The notes: generated by a model from the sequence alone, not told the origin. Positions 1 to 9,167 are shown, counted from the first letter of the stretch. The stretch: DNA of 64,000 bases from Geminocystis herdmanii PCC 6308 (GCF_000332235.1 NZ_CM001775.1:2076230-2140229), one strand, 5' to 3'. Numbers and translations are program-made.

Positions 1-1
1 T

Positions 2-2848
2 CAAGCAAAATCTTATTATCAAAAAGCCTTAATTATTGCTGAAGAAGTCGCAGGAAAAGATAACCCAGATAGTGCCATATTTCTCAACAATTTAGCCTTA
101 TTATATTATACCCAAGGTGATTATCAAAAAGCTGAACCTCTCTATCATCAAGCATTGAAAATCAAAAAAGAAGTTTTCGGAGAAAATCACCCCGATATAG
201 CTATTTTACTCAACAATTTAGCCGAGTTATATCGTATGCAAGGCAATTATGAAAAAGCCAAATCTTTTTATCAAGAATCATTAATTCTTTCTAAGAAAAT
301 TTTAGGAGAAAAACACCCTACAATTGCTCAATCTCTGAATAATTTTGGTTTGTTATTTTATGCTCTAGGAAATTATCAAGAGGCTGAATCTTACTATAGA
401 CAAGCCTTAGTTATTAGAAAAGAAATTTTAGGAGAAAATCACTCTGATACCGCCCAATCTCTGAATAATTTAGCTTTAATGTATCATTCCCAAGGGTATT
501 ATCAAGAGGCTGAATCTTACTATCAACAAGCCTTAATTATTTATAAAAAAGCATTAGGAGAAAATCATCCTGATACCTTAACCGCTTTGAATAACTTAGC
601 CGAATTATATCGTTTGCAGGGAAATTATCAAGAAGCAGAAGCAATTTATTTGCAAGTTTTAACCAAGCGTAAAGACATACTAGGAGAAAATCATTCCGAC
701 ATAGCTCAATCTTTAAATAACTTAGCTTTAATGTACCATGAACAAGGCAACCTTGAAAAAGCTGAACCTCTTTATGTAGAATCTTTAGCTATATATCGGA
801 AAAATTTTGGCGAAAATAATCCCGATACGGCTACTTCTATCAATAATTTAGCAGAATTATACCGTTTACAAGGAAAGTATAAACAAGCTGAACCTTTATA
901 TCAAGAATCTTTAGCTATCAGAAAGAAGTTATTAGGAGAAAAACATTCTGATATTGGGCAATCGCTGAATAATTTAGCTTTATTATATCAATTTCAAGAC
1001 GATCGAACTCAAGCGGAAAAACTATTTTTGGAGAGTTTAGCTATTTATCAAGAAACCTTGGGGGAAAAACATCCCAATATAGCTACTTTACTCAATAACT
1101 TGGGGGGATTTTATTGGAAAGAAGATAATATCAATGTTGCTTTAGACTATTTAACTCAAGGTACAAATCTCGAAGAAGAAAGACTAACTGATTTTCTGAA
1201 TACGATTGGCGATGAATCTAGGAAACAAGCATATATTAACACTCTTTCAAGTTCGACTAATATCGTTATTACTTTACATCTTCAGTCGGCACAAAATAAT
1301 TCTCAAGCATCCCGTTTAGCTTTAACAACCATACTGCGAAGAAAAGGGCGAGTTTTAGATGCCTTAAGCAATATAATTTTTAATCTACGTCAAAAAGAAA
1401 ACCCTGAAATACAGACTCTTTTCGATAATCTGGCACAAAAAAGAAGTCAATTAGCATCTCTTTCTTTTGAAGGAATGGGCAAATTTTCTCCTGCGCAGTA
1501 TCAAGAATCGATTGATAGTTTACAACAAAATATTCGTCAATTAGAAACGGATTTATCTTCCCAAAGTGCTGAATTTCGTGCAATTAATCAATCTATTACT
1601 CTCGAAAGTATCCAAAATCTTATTCCTAAAAATACTGCTTTAATTGAGTATTTAGTTTATCATCCCTATAACTTGAAAACGAGAAATTTTGAAAAACCTC
1701 ATTATGTTGCCTATATTTTGCACTCTGAAGGTGCGCCTCAAGGCATTGATTTGGGTGACACAGAAACCATTGATAAACTGATTGAAAAGTTACGCCTAGA
1801 TTTAGCTGATGTTGGTGATGTCGAAAGTTTGAATAATCATACTAAGGCACTGTATCAATTAATTTTTAAACCATTATTGCCTTTTCTGGATCATAAAAAA
1901 ACTCTTTTAATTTCTCCTGATAGTCAACTTAATCTGATTCCTTTTGTGACGTTAAAAGATGAGGAAGGAAAGTATTTAGTAGAAGATTATTCTATTAGTT
2001 ATCTTACCAGTGGCCGAGATTTGTTGCGATTAAAAACTCAGTTTCCACCGAAATCGGAGGCGGTAATTGTGGCAAATCCTACCTATGATTTAGAGATAAA
2101 TACTTCTTTGGTGGCTAATGCAAATATTAGAGGTAATCATAAACGATCGATCGACTTAGATCAATTAGCTTGGTGTTGTGGAAGTTTAGAAGGCACAAAA
2201 GGGGAAGCCGAAGCGATTATTCCTTTGTTACCGAATGCTAGAGTTTATACAGAAAATCAAGCCCTAGCAGAGAATATTATCAAAGTAAAAGCCCCAAAAA
2301 TTTTACATCTTGCTACCCATGGCTTCTTTTTACCTAATTTAGAGTCTTCACCAGAGCAAATTATTAATCCGTCTAGCTTAAACAATCAGCTTACCACAAC
2401 CCAAAGGGAAAATCCATTATTGAGATCAGGTTTGGCTTTTGCGGGGTTTAATCCTACTAAGAATAGAATGGATGGGGCTTTAACGGCTTTGGATGCTTCC
2501 AGTTTGGATTTATGGGGTACACAATTAGTAGTGTTATCCGCTTGTCAAACGGGCATCGGGGAAGTAAAAAATGGTGAGGGTGTCTATGGTTTAAGAAGGG
2601 CTTTTGTGTTAGCAGGGGCGCAAAGTCAATTAATGAGTCTTTGGGATGTCTTCGATTTGACTACCCAAGAATTGATGACTAATTATTATCAACGATTGAT
2701 GAGAGGGGAAGCTCGATCGAGCGCTTTACGTCAGGTACAATTAGAGATGTTGAATAGTGAAAATTTCAGTCATCCTGTACATTGGGCTGCATTTATCCCA
2801 TTGGGTGACTGGCGTAGCCTTTATGAAGGAGTAAGGAGTAAGGAGTAA
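2..2848 (+). CDS. TPR-CHAT protein (5' end outside window)
   Basis: The frame is open from base 2, so the gene starts before the window; the first Met at 155 is internal. The N-terminal half is an array of about nine 42-residue kinesin-light-chain-type TPRs, each with an NNLA-type helix and an (L/F)GE(N/K)HP-type linker, likely for protein binding. A helical linker follows, then a C-terminal CHAT (caspase-HetF-associated with TPRs) domain. The presumed cysteine-protease dyad is visible: His in LHLATHGFF (codon at 2318) and Cys in LSACQTG (codon at 2543). CHAT proteins cleave protein substrates or act in signalling and defence; no partner gene is visible here. The gene ends in a short AAGGAGT triplication. 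Family assignment is secure; the substrate is unknown. Confidence 0.93.
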   Translation, partial: QAKSYYQKALIIAEEVAGKDNPDSAIFLNNLALLYYTQGDYQKAEPLYHQALKIKKEVFGENHPDIAILLNNLAELYRMQGNYEKAKSFYQESLILSKKILGEKHPTIAQSLNNFGLLFYALGNYQEAESYYRQALVIRKEILGENHSDTAQSLNNLALMYHSQGYYQEAESYYQQALIIYKKALGENHPDTLTALNNLAELYRLQGNYQEAEAIYLQVLTKRKDILGENHSDIAQSLNNLALMYHEQGNLEKAEPLYVESLAIYRKNFGENNPDTATSINNLAELYRLQGKYKQAEPLYQESLAIRKKLLGEKHSDIGQSLNNLALLYQFQDDRTQAEKLFLESLAIYQETLGEKHPNIATLLNNLGGFYWKEDNINVALDYLTQGTNLEEERLTDFLNTIGDESRKQAYINTLSSSTNIVITLHLQSAQNNSQASRLALTTILRRKGRVLDALSNIIFNLRQKENPEIQTLFDNLAQKRSQLASLSFEGMGKFSPAQYQESIDSLQQNIRQLETDLSSQSAEFRAINQSITLESIQNLIPKNTALIEYLVYHPYNLKTRNFEKPHYVAYILHSEGAPQGIDLGDTETIDKLIEKLRLDLADVGDVESLNNHTKALYQLIFKPLLPFLDHKKTLLISPDSQLNLIPFVTLKDEEGKYLVEDYSISYLTSGRDLLRLKTQFPPKSEAVIVANPTYDLEINTSLVANANIRGNHKRSIDLDQLAWCCGSLEGTKGEAEAIIPLLPNARVYTENQALAENIIKVKAPKILHLATHGFFLPNLESSPEQIINPSSLNNQLTTTQRENPLLRSGLAFAGFNPTKNRMDGALTALDASSLDLWGTQLVVLSACQTGIGEVKNGEGVYGLRRAFVLAGAQSQLMSLWDVFDLTTQELMTNYYQRLMRGEARSSALRQVQLEMLNSENFSHPVHWAAFIPLGDWRSLYEGVRSKE

Positions 2849-2879
2849 GGAGTAAATTTTCTTAATTCGGCATTCTCCA

Positions 2880-3056
2880 TTAACCGTGACATCCACAGCC
2901 ACTATGGGAGCAACCTGTTGTACCTTCTTTGTGTCCATTCGCACAAGCATCAGAACAAAAATACTGATTATCTTTTTGGATGGCACTAGCTATATCTACT
3001 ATACATAAACAAGAGGGACACGCACATTTCATTTGAGTAACGGTAGCGGTAGTCAT
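2880..3056 (-). CDS. smtA: Bacterial metallothionein (SmtA type)
   Basis: This 58-residue protein has nine Cys and three His in the SmtA arrangement: KCACPSCLC near the N-terminus, FCSDAC in the middle, and GCSHSGCGCHG at the end. SmtA proteins sequester Zn(II) and Cd(II) in a four-metal cluster in the cytosol. The start is placed at the ATG at 3056, preceded by an AAGGAG Shine-Dalgarno. An upstream in-frame TTG at 3065 lies between that site and the ATG and is unlikely. A perfect palindrome typical of SmtB/ArsR-family operators lies 30 bp upstream. In Synechococcus smtA is divergent from its repressor smtB, but no smtB is adjacent here, so control must come from elsewhere. Confidence 0.93.
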   Translation of the reverse strand: MTTATVTQMKCACPSCLCIVDIASAIQKDNQYFCSDACANGHKEGTTGCSHSGCGCHG

Positions 3057-3085
3057 ATTTGACAATCTCCTTTTTCAATTAATAT

Positions 3086-3101
3086 CTGAACGATCGTTCA
3101 G
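3086..3101. promoter_or_regulatory. Palindromic operator upstream of smtA (SmtB/ArsR-like)
   Basis: CTGAACGATCGTTCAG is a perfect 16-bp palindrome 30 bp upstream of the metallothionein start. Its TGAAC...GTTCA half sites match the core of SmtB/ZiaR-family operators, which contain inverted TGAA/TTCA half-sites. A Zn-sensing ArsR-family repressor is the expected ligand; the centre also contains CGATCG, a word common in this genome, so part of the symmetry could be incidental. Confidence 0.6.
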
Positions 3102-3184
3102 GCTTTGTTAATTATTCTAACTCAAAATTTGAATATGCGCACATAAATTCATATTTTTTAATAATATCTCTATATTTTTTTATA

Positions 3185-3283
3185 TTATGCAAAGCCTCAA
3201 AACCTTGATTTTTCATTCTTTAACCTAAAACCTAACACCCTTTCCGATACCTATCCTCATCAAAAGACTATGAGGCAACCCCT
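3185..3283. repeat. MITE-like repeat end at the 3' end of the FGGY kinase gene
   Basis: The sequence from about 3205 to 3283 recurs elsewhere. The AACCTAAAACCTAACACC block reappears near 51420 and, inverted, near 32720; the word GTTGCCTCATAGTCTTTTGA (inverted here) recurs at 11720. The outer edge GGGGTTGC...CTAATAAGG resembles the termini of the elements at 51306-51472 and 40101-40351. It overlaps the last codons and stop of the kinase gene. Left boundary uncertain. Confidence 0.5.
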
Positions 3284-4500
3284 AATAAGGCACTACCATA
3301 GGCGGATTGGGTATGGGGTGAAACTAAAACATCTACTTTTAAGGCTTTATGACGTAAGTAACGCCAAGTTTCGTTGTTTGCACCGCCTCCTGCTGTATAT
3401 ACTTTTGTTAGTTTACTTGCTCCTAATTTTTGTAATAATTCATAGCCTTGCGCTTCAATATTAGTGATACCTTCTAGTAATCCTTGTAAAAATTCTCTAG
3501 GATTATCGGGGCGTGGTGTAATTTTTGGCTCAAGATAAGGATTATTAAGGGGAAATCGATCGCCCTTAGTTAATAAGGGATAATAGTTGAGGTTAGTAGG
3601 AATATCAGGATTAATTTTGAGACTCAATTCTGTTAATTGTGTGGCAGTGAAGAAGTGTTTTAAGACTGCACCACCTGTGTTGGATGCACCTCCTGTTAAC
3701 CACAAATCTCCTAATCTATGGCTATAGATTCCATAACGACTATCATCAATTTTAGTGGTACTTAACAGTTTTAACACCAATGTTGAACCAAGGGAAGTTA
3801 CGGCTTCTCCTGCTTGGGTTGCACCACTGGCTAAAAATGCCGATATACTATCGGTTGTTCCTGCTTTGACGATACAATCAGGGTTAATCTGATATTGTTT
3901 GCTTATCTTGCCAGATACCGTAGCAATATTTTCTGCGGGAGCTTTTATTTGCGGTAGAATATCAAAGTACGATCGATCCTTTAACCATGAGGGATAATCT
4001 AAGGTGACAACATCGTAGCCTAACTTGAGGGCATTATGATAATCGCTGATGCCGAGTTTGCCGTGTAACAAAAATGCTAACCAGTCGGCTTGATGAAGAA
4101 AATAACAAGCATCACGAAAAAAGGGTTGATGATACCACCAATGGAGTTTCGCTAAACTGGAAGTGGCACTAATTACTAGATGATTTTCGGGCGCAAATTC
4201 TCTAATTTCTGAGAGAGACTCCTTACCTCGATCGTCATTATACCAGATAGCTTCATCAAGGGGGTTGCCAGTTCGATCGCATAATACCACCGTGCTAGAT
4301 GTTGCATCGAGTACGATCGACTTTAATTGTGATGCAAGATGAAAGGGAATTTGAGACAGTAATTCGTGTAAAGTCTTTTCCCAAAGATTCACGGAATGAT
4401 AAGCCGGAAAAGAAGTGTTAACCGAAAGGATAACTTGACGATTTTCGTCAATAATAATCGCCCTTGCGCCCGATGTGCCAAAATCGATCCCTAAATACAT
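3268..4500 (-). CDS. FGGY-family carbohydrate kinase, probable D-ribulose kinase
   Basis: This 410-residue protein has the FGGY/hexokinase-actin fold. The N-terminal phosphate loop is LGIDFGTSGAR (residues 3-13). A second ATPase loop, GTTDS and SLGST, lies at mid-length, and the adenosine-binding motif GGGANNETW is near the C-terminus. Cyanobacterial and plant members of this short FGGY clade (SePSK, AtXK-1) phosphorylate D-ribulose, a sugar-salvage step feeding the pentose phosphate pool. Assignment to that clade rests on length and overall similarity; other pentuloses remain possible. The last residues (LGVAS) and the stop codon are encoded by a repeat terminus shared with other loci, so the natural C-terminus may have been replaced. 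Confidence 0.85.
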   Translation of the reverse strand: MYLGIDFGTSGARAIIIDENRQVILSVNTSFPAYHSVNLWEKTLHELLSQIPFHLASQLKSIVLDATSSTVVLCDRTGNPLDEAIWYNDDRGKESLSEIREFAPENHLVISATSSLAKLHWWYHQPFFRDACYFLHQADWLAFLLHGKLGISDYHNALKLGYDVVTLDYPSWLKDRSYFDILPQIKAPAENIATVSGKISKQYQINPDCIVKAGTTDSISAFLASGATQAGEAVTSLGSTLVLKLLSTTKIDDSRYGIYSHRLGDLWLTGGASNTGGAVLKHFFTATQLTELSLKINPDIPTNLNYYPLLTKGDRFPLNNPYLEPKITPRPDNPREFLQGLLEGITNIEAQGYELLQKLGASKLTKVYTAGGGANNETWRYLRHKALKVDVLVSPHTQSAYGSALLGVAS

Positions 4501-4543
4501 AAGTAATAAATAGTTTTTTGATTGCTTATTTTAAGAAAAATAT

Positions 4544-4760
4544 TTATAGAGGTAAATCATTCAATAATTGCTTAGTAGAATTGATCAAATAATTTTCATA
4601 AATTTGTTGTTCATATTTGATATTTATGGCATTAATAATATTTTATAAGGATTTTTTGGCGTCTTGATAACCTTGATTTTTTAACAGTTGAATTATGCTA
4701 GAACTAAAGTCAAATAAGCTGTTTAAATCTCCTAAAATAACTGTATTAAAACTATTTATT
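4544..4760 (-). pseudogene. Decayed coding fragment, function unrecognised
   Basis: On the minus strand two reading frames join by a frameshift near 4645. The first reads VILGDLNSLFDF and continues to NQGYQDAKKSL; the second gives INIKYEQQIYENYLINST followed by KQLLNDLPL and a stop. The composition is protein-like, but there is no intact start, and the upstream end runs into a heptamer repeat. It looks like the tail of a lost gene; the family was not identified. Confidence 0.3.
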
Positions 4761-4775
4761 TTGAAATTCTCTGTT

Positions 4776-4800
4776 GCCTTTTGCCTTTTGCCTTTTGCCT
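4776..4800. repeat. Short tandem heptamer (TTTTGCC)n
   Basis: Three to four copies of a 7-bp unit TTTTGCC. The complementary unit (AAAGGCA) is repeated at 23551-23585. Cyanobacterial genomes carry families of such short tandemly repeated repetitive sequences between genes. Confidence 0.8.
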
Positions 4801-4843
4801 ACCTTCATCAAGAATTTATCATACTGAAAGTAGAAAAACCAAA

Positions 4844-6286
4844 TTAATCTAAATCCCCTTCCATTACCATAGCGGTTGCTTCTCTAGTCGTGTTTTGAAA
4901 TTCCTGTACATTAACTTTATTTAACAGCACGATCGCACCTAATGCCACAAAGCCTTCACAAACAAATACAAAACTATAGGCTAACCAAGGATTATCAAAC
5001 AAAAATCTACCTATATCCAGAATCCAACCCCCCAAGGCGATGGCAATCCCCCTCGACATGGCTTGGGCTAAACCCCAAGCTCCTACAAATGTACCCGCAG
5101 TTTCGGCGGCGGTTAAGTCTAACATTAAGCTAATTGAGCCAATAGTTGTGATACCTGCGGCAACTCCAAACAACACCATCGCACCTTGTAAAATTTGAGG
5201 AGTAGTGGTTAAACCGGCAAAAATGATTAAAGTAAAGGATAGCGCCACAAGAATACAACCGATTTTTGTCGTTTTAGTTTTACCCAAACGAGGCACAACA
5301 TAAAATCCTGTGATACCATAGCCAATTAAGATGCCAATACCCCAAAATGAGTTTAACATGGTTGTTTCGCCGATCGACATATTGAAAACTTCACCGCCGT
5401 AAGGCTCAAGAATTGCTTCTTGCATGAATAAACTCATTGTCACCATCACAAGAAAAGTAAAGAAAATCCCTGTTTGACGAGATGAAGTAAGAATTTTTAA
5501 AGCCCGTTTTAAACTAATACCGTCTTCTCTATCCACAAAAGATGATCTTAAACGATAACGGGAGTATTTTTTCTCCACCCCCCATGTGGCAATAATAGTT
5601 AAAATCACCACAATAATTGGCACAAATAAAAAGATAGAGTTAATTGGCGGTATCAGATTTTCTAGGGAAACCACATTATCTTCCCCTACGGCTAAATTTT
5701 TGAGAAGAATATTTCCCGTAACTCCACCGATAACTATGCCTACCATCAGCATAGACCAAATTATGCCAACTATTTTAGATCGATCGTCTTCTTCAGAAAT
5801 ATCCACCAGTAAAGCGGTAAAAGGCGTTGAACTTGCTCCCGTGGCAATACCTTGTACAATGAAGATTAAAGCTAAAATGACACTGACAAAAATCGTAAAA
5901 ATATTCCATTGCCAACCGTTATTTTCAACAATATTGCCACCTAATAGCCATACTAATTGCACCGCTAAAAAGATACAAATTCCTGAAATGGCGATCGCAA
6001 TACGCACATAACCCGTACGATGTAAACCGAATAACTTTTTACTGTCGGATAATTGCCCTAACCATACCCTTGTAGGAGCTACCAGCTGTCCTAATGCTAG
6101 AACACCTGCGGCGATCGTCGCTGGAATACCTAACTCAGAAATCATTACACGGTTTAACACCGCTAAAGTCAACACCGAAATTAAACCGATACCGAGATTA
6201 AATAACCCTAAACGTAATACTGTTAAAATACCAACTTTAGGGATTGTTTGAGGAATTTCTTGGGAAATATAGTTATCTGTAGTCAT
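4844..6286 (-). CDS. BCD-family MFS transporter (PucC-like)
   Basis: This 480-residue integral membrane protein has about twelve hydrophobic segments. The N-terminal region has the BCD-family signature LRLGLFNLGIGL and GQLVAPTRVWLGQLSD, typical of PucC/LhaA proteins of the major facilitator superfamily. In purple bacteria these proteins take part in (bacterio)chlorophyll delivery or light-harvesting complex assembly. Cyanobacterial homologues are common but their substrate is not settled, so a role with chlorophyll or thylakoid assembly is an inference. The gene stands alone, transcribed away from its neighbours. The ATG at 6286 gives a full-length N-terminus. Confidence 0.88.
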   Translation of the reverse strand: MTTDNYISQEIPQTIPKVGILTVLRLGLFNLGIGLISVLTLAVLNRVMISELGIPATIAAGVLALGQLVAPTRVWLGQLSDSKKLFGLHRTGYVRIAIAISGICIFLAVQLVWLLGGNIVENNGWQWNIFTIFVSVILALIFIVQGIATGASSTPFTALLVDISEEDDRSKIVGIIWSMLMVGIVIGGVTGNILLKNLAVGEDNVVSLENLIPPINSIFLFVPIIVVILTIIATWGVEKKYSRYRLRSSFVDREDGISLKRALKILTSSRQTGIFFTFLVMVTMSLFMQEAILEPYGGEVFNMSIGETTMLNSFWGIGILIGYGITGFYVVPRLGKTKTTKIGCILVALSFTLIIFAGLTTTPQILQGAMVLFGVAAGITTIGSISLMLDLTAAETAGTFVGAWGLAQAMSRGIAIALGGWILDIGRFLFDNPWLAYSFVFVCEGFVALGAIVLLNKVNVQEFQNTTREATAMVMEGDLD

Positions 6287-6449
6287 AAATCAATATTAAT
6301 AAAATGTTTAAAAAAACTATAAGTGTAGCTCAAGCAATGCTCAATGATTACAACATATAATAGACATCTGGGAAAAATTAATGGGTAAAAGAAGGGTTAA
6401 AACCCTTACTACAAACTTATAGAAATAGTCGCTATGGATAACTTCTAAA

Positions 6450-7082
6450 CTATTTTTCAGAGGAATTAATGAATAATTTAGGAAAAATTAAACCTGAAGA
6501 TTGTTTATAGTTTGCAAACTCATCATAACGAGAAAGAGATTGATCTTTTTTCAGCATATTAGGCACAAAAATTAAAGTAATAAATCCTGTTAAAATCACA
6601 TAAGGTAACCAGTGATTTACTAATAAAGTAAAACTTAAATAAATTAAAATTTCCCCTAAATAATTGGTATTGCGACAACGAGCAAAAAATCCTTCGGTAA
6701 TTAATCCTTGATGATATTTAAGAGTATAATATTTTTGAGCATCACTACTATAATGAAGGAAAATTCCTATAATATTGATAATAACTGCTGTAGCAATTAA
6801 AATCTCTGAAGGTTGTTTATTACTACTAATCAGAATAAATGGTGCTATCCAATATAAACCAAGAATAAAAAAGAGAATAATTCCTAAAGGGAAAGAAATT
6901 TCTGTTTCCCATTGTTTATCAGGATAAATTTTGTCTTTGATTAACCATAAAATACCATAAGTTCCGTGTAATGCTAAATAAATCCACGCTCCAATATTAA
7001 AGTTATTATAAATAGTCATTACCGATAGAATAAAAATGAAAGTTAATCCTTTATGAAGATTAATCGAGTTTTTAATTTTCAT
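6450..7082 (-). CDS. Membrane protein, isoprenylcysteine methyltransferase / DUF1295-like
   Basis: This 210-residue protein has five or six hydrophobic helices. The C-terminal half carries the pattern of the ICMT/phospholipid methyltransferase/steroid-reductase superfamily: YHQGLITEGFFARCRNTNYL, then a helix, then a conserved acidic/aromatic tail (YDEFANYKQ). In that superfamily the R-x-x-x-Y-x-G/L-E segment binds the cofactor. The substrate cannot be inferred. No operon partner is visible; a decayed coiled-coil gene lies immediately upstream. Confidence 0.75.
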   Translation of the reverse strand: MKIKNSINLHKGLTFIFILSVMTIYNNFNIGAWIYLALHGTYGILWLIKDKIYPDKQWETEISFPLGIILFFILGLYWIAPFILISSNKQPSEILIATAVIINIIGIFLHYSSDAQKYYTLKYHQGLITEGFFARCRNTNYLGEILIYLSFTLLVNHWLPYVILTGFITLIFVPNMLKKDQSLSRYDEFANYKQSSGLIFPKLFINSSEK

Positions 7083-7086
7083 ATTG

Positions 7087-7258
7087 TTACTTTAATATTT
7101 TTTTAGAGGTTTTAATGTCATTCACATCGTCTGATAGTTTATCAATTTTATTTTCTAATCGATATATTTTTGTATTAATTTTAGTGACAGGAAACATCGA
7201 TTTTATTTTCTAATCGGTTTAACAAATCAACTAGATTAACTTGTATGCTTTGAGTCAT
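7087..7258 (-). pseudogene. Frameshifted small coiled-coil gene
   Basis: An ATG at 7258 begins MTQSIQVNLVDLLNRLENKI and stops early. The overlapping frame continues with KIYRLENKIDKLSDDVNDIK and a TAA at 7087-7089. The two pieces share the RLENKID heptad unit, as expected for a cyanobacterial family of short coiled-coil proteins that has lost material and phase in the middle. No function is known for that family. The rest of the 7083-7411 gap shows nothing beyond a likely promoter for the downstream kinase gene. Confidence 0.45.
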
Positions 7259-7411
7259 GATGATTTTTCATTTTACGATTTTGATGATTAAGAATATCTT
7301 AATCAGTTTTGAGGGAGATTGACCGAAATTCAACGCTAAAAAATATATCTATCAGGTTATAATTAGCTGTAACTATATCAAATCTTTTTATTTAAAACTT
7401 AATAACAAAAC

Positions 7412-9085
7412 GTGAATTACTCCTTATCGGATGCTCAAAAACGTAATACCGAACCCATAAGACATTATAACCCCCAATCGATCGCAGACTATTACCGTTT
7501 TCGTCCTTGGTTGGGGATATTTCGCAGTTTAAAAATTATTCTTTATTTCGGTATTTTTATTATTCAATTAACCCTAGATAAATGGTTTCATCAAGAGCAA
7601 AAAAATAAGCAAAAAAGAGCTGAAAAACTTAGGAAAATATTAACTAAATTAGGACCAACTTTCATTAAAGTTGGACAAGCTCTTTCTACTCGTCCTGATT
7701 TAATTCGTAAAGATTTTTTAGAAGAATTAATTAAGCTACAGGATCAATTACCTTCTTTTGACAATGATACTGCTTTAGCGATAATCGAGAAGGAATTAGA
7801 CTTAGAAATAACTCAGGCTTATAAAGAATTTTCTACTTATCCCATCGCCGCCGCTAGTTTAGGGCAAGTCTATAAAGCCGTTTTACACACAGGGGAGGAA
7901 GTTGCGGTAAAAGTTCAACGTCCTAATTTATTACCTGTTATCTCTTTAGATTTGTATTTAATGCGTTTAGCTTCCCGTTGGATTGCTCCATTTTTGCCGT
8001 TAAATTTAGGTCATGATTTAGGCTTAATTGTGGATGAATTTGGTACTAAATTATTTGAAGAAATTGACTATATTAATGAGGGGAGAAATGCGGAGAAATT
8101 TGCTACTAATTTTCTCGGAGATGAAGAGGTAAAAGTACCTTGTATTTACTGGCATTATACAACCCATACTGTGTTAACTTTAGAGTGGATTAATGGCATT
8201 AAATTAAATGATTTAGATGCTATTAAAAAAGCAGGTTTAGATGCGGATGAGATTATTCGTGTAGGTGTTACGTCTGGATTGCGTCAACTATTAGAACATG
8301 GGTTCTTTCATGCTGATCCTCATCCGGGTAATTTATTTGCCCTCACGGATGGTAGAATGGCTTATATTGATTTTGGCATGATGGATCAATTAACTGAAGA
8401 TACTAAAGAGACGATCGCATCTTCCGTAGTACAATTAATAAATCGTGATTATGAGGCTTTAGCCAAAGATTTTGTTAATTTGGGCTTTTTGACTCCTGAA
8501 ACGGATATTAACCCGATTATACCTGCCTTAGAGAAGGTTTTAGGGGATGCGGTAGGACAGAGTGTAGGCAACTTCAACTTCAAGACAATCACCGATGAAT
8601 TTTCGGAATTGATGTTTGACTATCCTTTTAGAGTACCTGCGAAATTTGCGTTAATCATTCGTTCTTTGGTGACACAGGAGGGATTGGCTTTAACTCTGAA
8701 TCCTAATTTTCGTATCGTGGAAGTTTCTTTCCCTTACATTTCTCGTCGTTTGTTAATGGAAGAATCCCCAGCCATGCGTAAACGTTTAATTGAAGTCTTA
8801 TTTAAAGATGATAAATTTCAATGGGAACGGTTAGAAAATATGATTGCGATCGCACAGTCCGATCGACAATTTGATTTACTACCTACGGCAAGTTTAGGAT
8901 TACAATTTTTAGTGTCAGAGGAGGGAGACTATTTACGCCGTCAACTGATTACGGCTTTGATTGAGGACGATCGAATCCATACAGAGGAAGTACAACGACT
9001 ATGGACACTAATTCAACCAGAATTTGAACCACAAAAACTGTTTAACGTCGCCTTACAAGCCATTCGACAATTTGCCGTAAACTAA
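7412..9085 (+). CDS. ABC1/UbiB-family atypical kinase
   Basis: This 557-residue protein has every ABC1/AarF/UbiB landmark. These are the KxGQ motif (IKVGQALSTRPDL), an Ala-rich nucleotide loop (AAASLGQVYKA), the ATP-anchoring Lys (VAVKVQRPN), the catalytic loop HADPHPGNL and the metal-binding YIDFGMMDQL. UbiB-type proteins are unusual kinase-like ATPases supporting quinone/prenyl-lipid metabolism; cyanobacteria and plastids have several paralogues. The start is GTG at 7412, with no closer ATG that preserves the N-terminus. The specific paralogue cannot be named. A stable hairpin follows the gene. Confidence 0.92.
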   Translation: MNYSLSDAQKRNTEPIRHYNPQSIADYYRFRPWLGIFRSLKIILYFGIFIIQLTLDKWFHQEQKNKQKRAEKLRKILTKLGPTFIKVGQALSTRPDLIRKDFLEELIKLQDQLPSFDNDTALAIIEKELDLEITQAYKEFSTYPIAAASLGQVYKAVLHTGEEVAVKVQRPNLLPVISLDLYLMRLASRWIAPFLPLNLGHDLGLIVDEFGTKLFEEIDYINEGRNAEKFATNFLGDEEVKVPCIYWHYTTHTVLTLEWINGIKLNDLDAIKKAGLDADEIIRVGVTSGLRQLLEHGFFHADPHPGNLFALTDGRMAYIDFGMMDQLTEDTKETIASSVVQLINRDYEALAKDFVNLGFLTPETDINPIIPALEKVLGDAVGQSVGNFNFKTITDEFSELMFDYPFRVPAKFALIIRSLVTQEGLALTLNPNFRIVEVSFPYISRRLLMEESPAMRKRLIEVLFKDDKFQWERLENMIAIAQSDRQFDLLPTASLGLQFLVSEEGDYLRRQLITALIEDDRIHTEEVQRLWTLIQPEFEPQKLFNVALQAIRQFAVN

Positions 9086-9129
9086 TTAACAATTAACAAT
9101 GAATAAAAAAGTTCAATTTATTGAACGAT

Positions 9130-9167
9130 ATAACCTTAGCCGTGTAATTCATTTCACGGCAGGTTAT
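9130..9167 (+). terminator. Long stem-loop between ABC1 kinase and phosphatase genes
   Basis: ATAACCT-TA-GCCGTG pairs with CACGGC-AGGTTAT, giving 6+7 base pairs with a 2-nt bulge and a 10-nt loop. A smaller hairpin (GTTCAA-TTTA-TTGAAC, 9111-9126) precedes it. There is no long U-tract, so it may be a weak terminator, a processing/stability element, or a leader structure of the next gene, whose start is about 60 bp downstream. Confidence 0.5.

Noticed and set aside
5586-6011. 141-codon plus-strand frame opposite the BCD transporter gene
   Set aside because: It is antisense to a well-conserved membrane protein, has no family pattern, and its composition reflects complement of hydrophobic codons.
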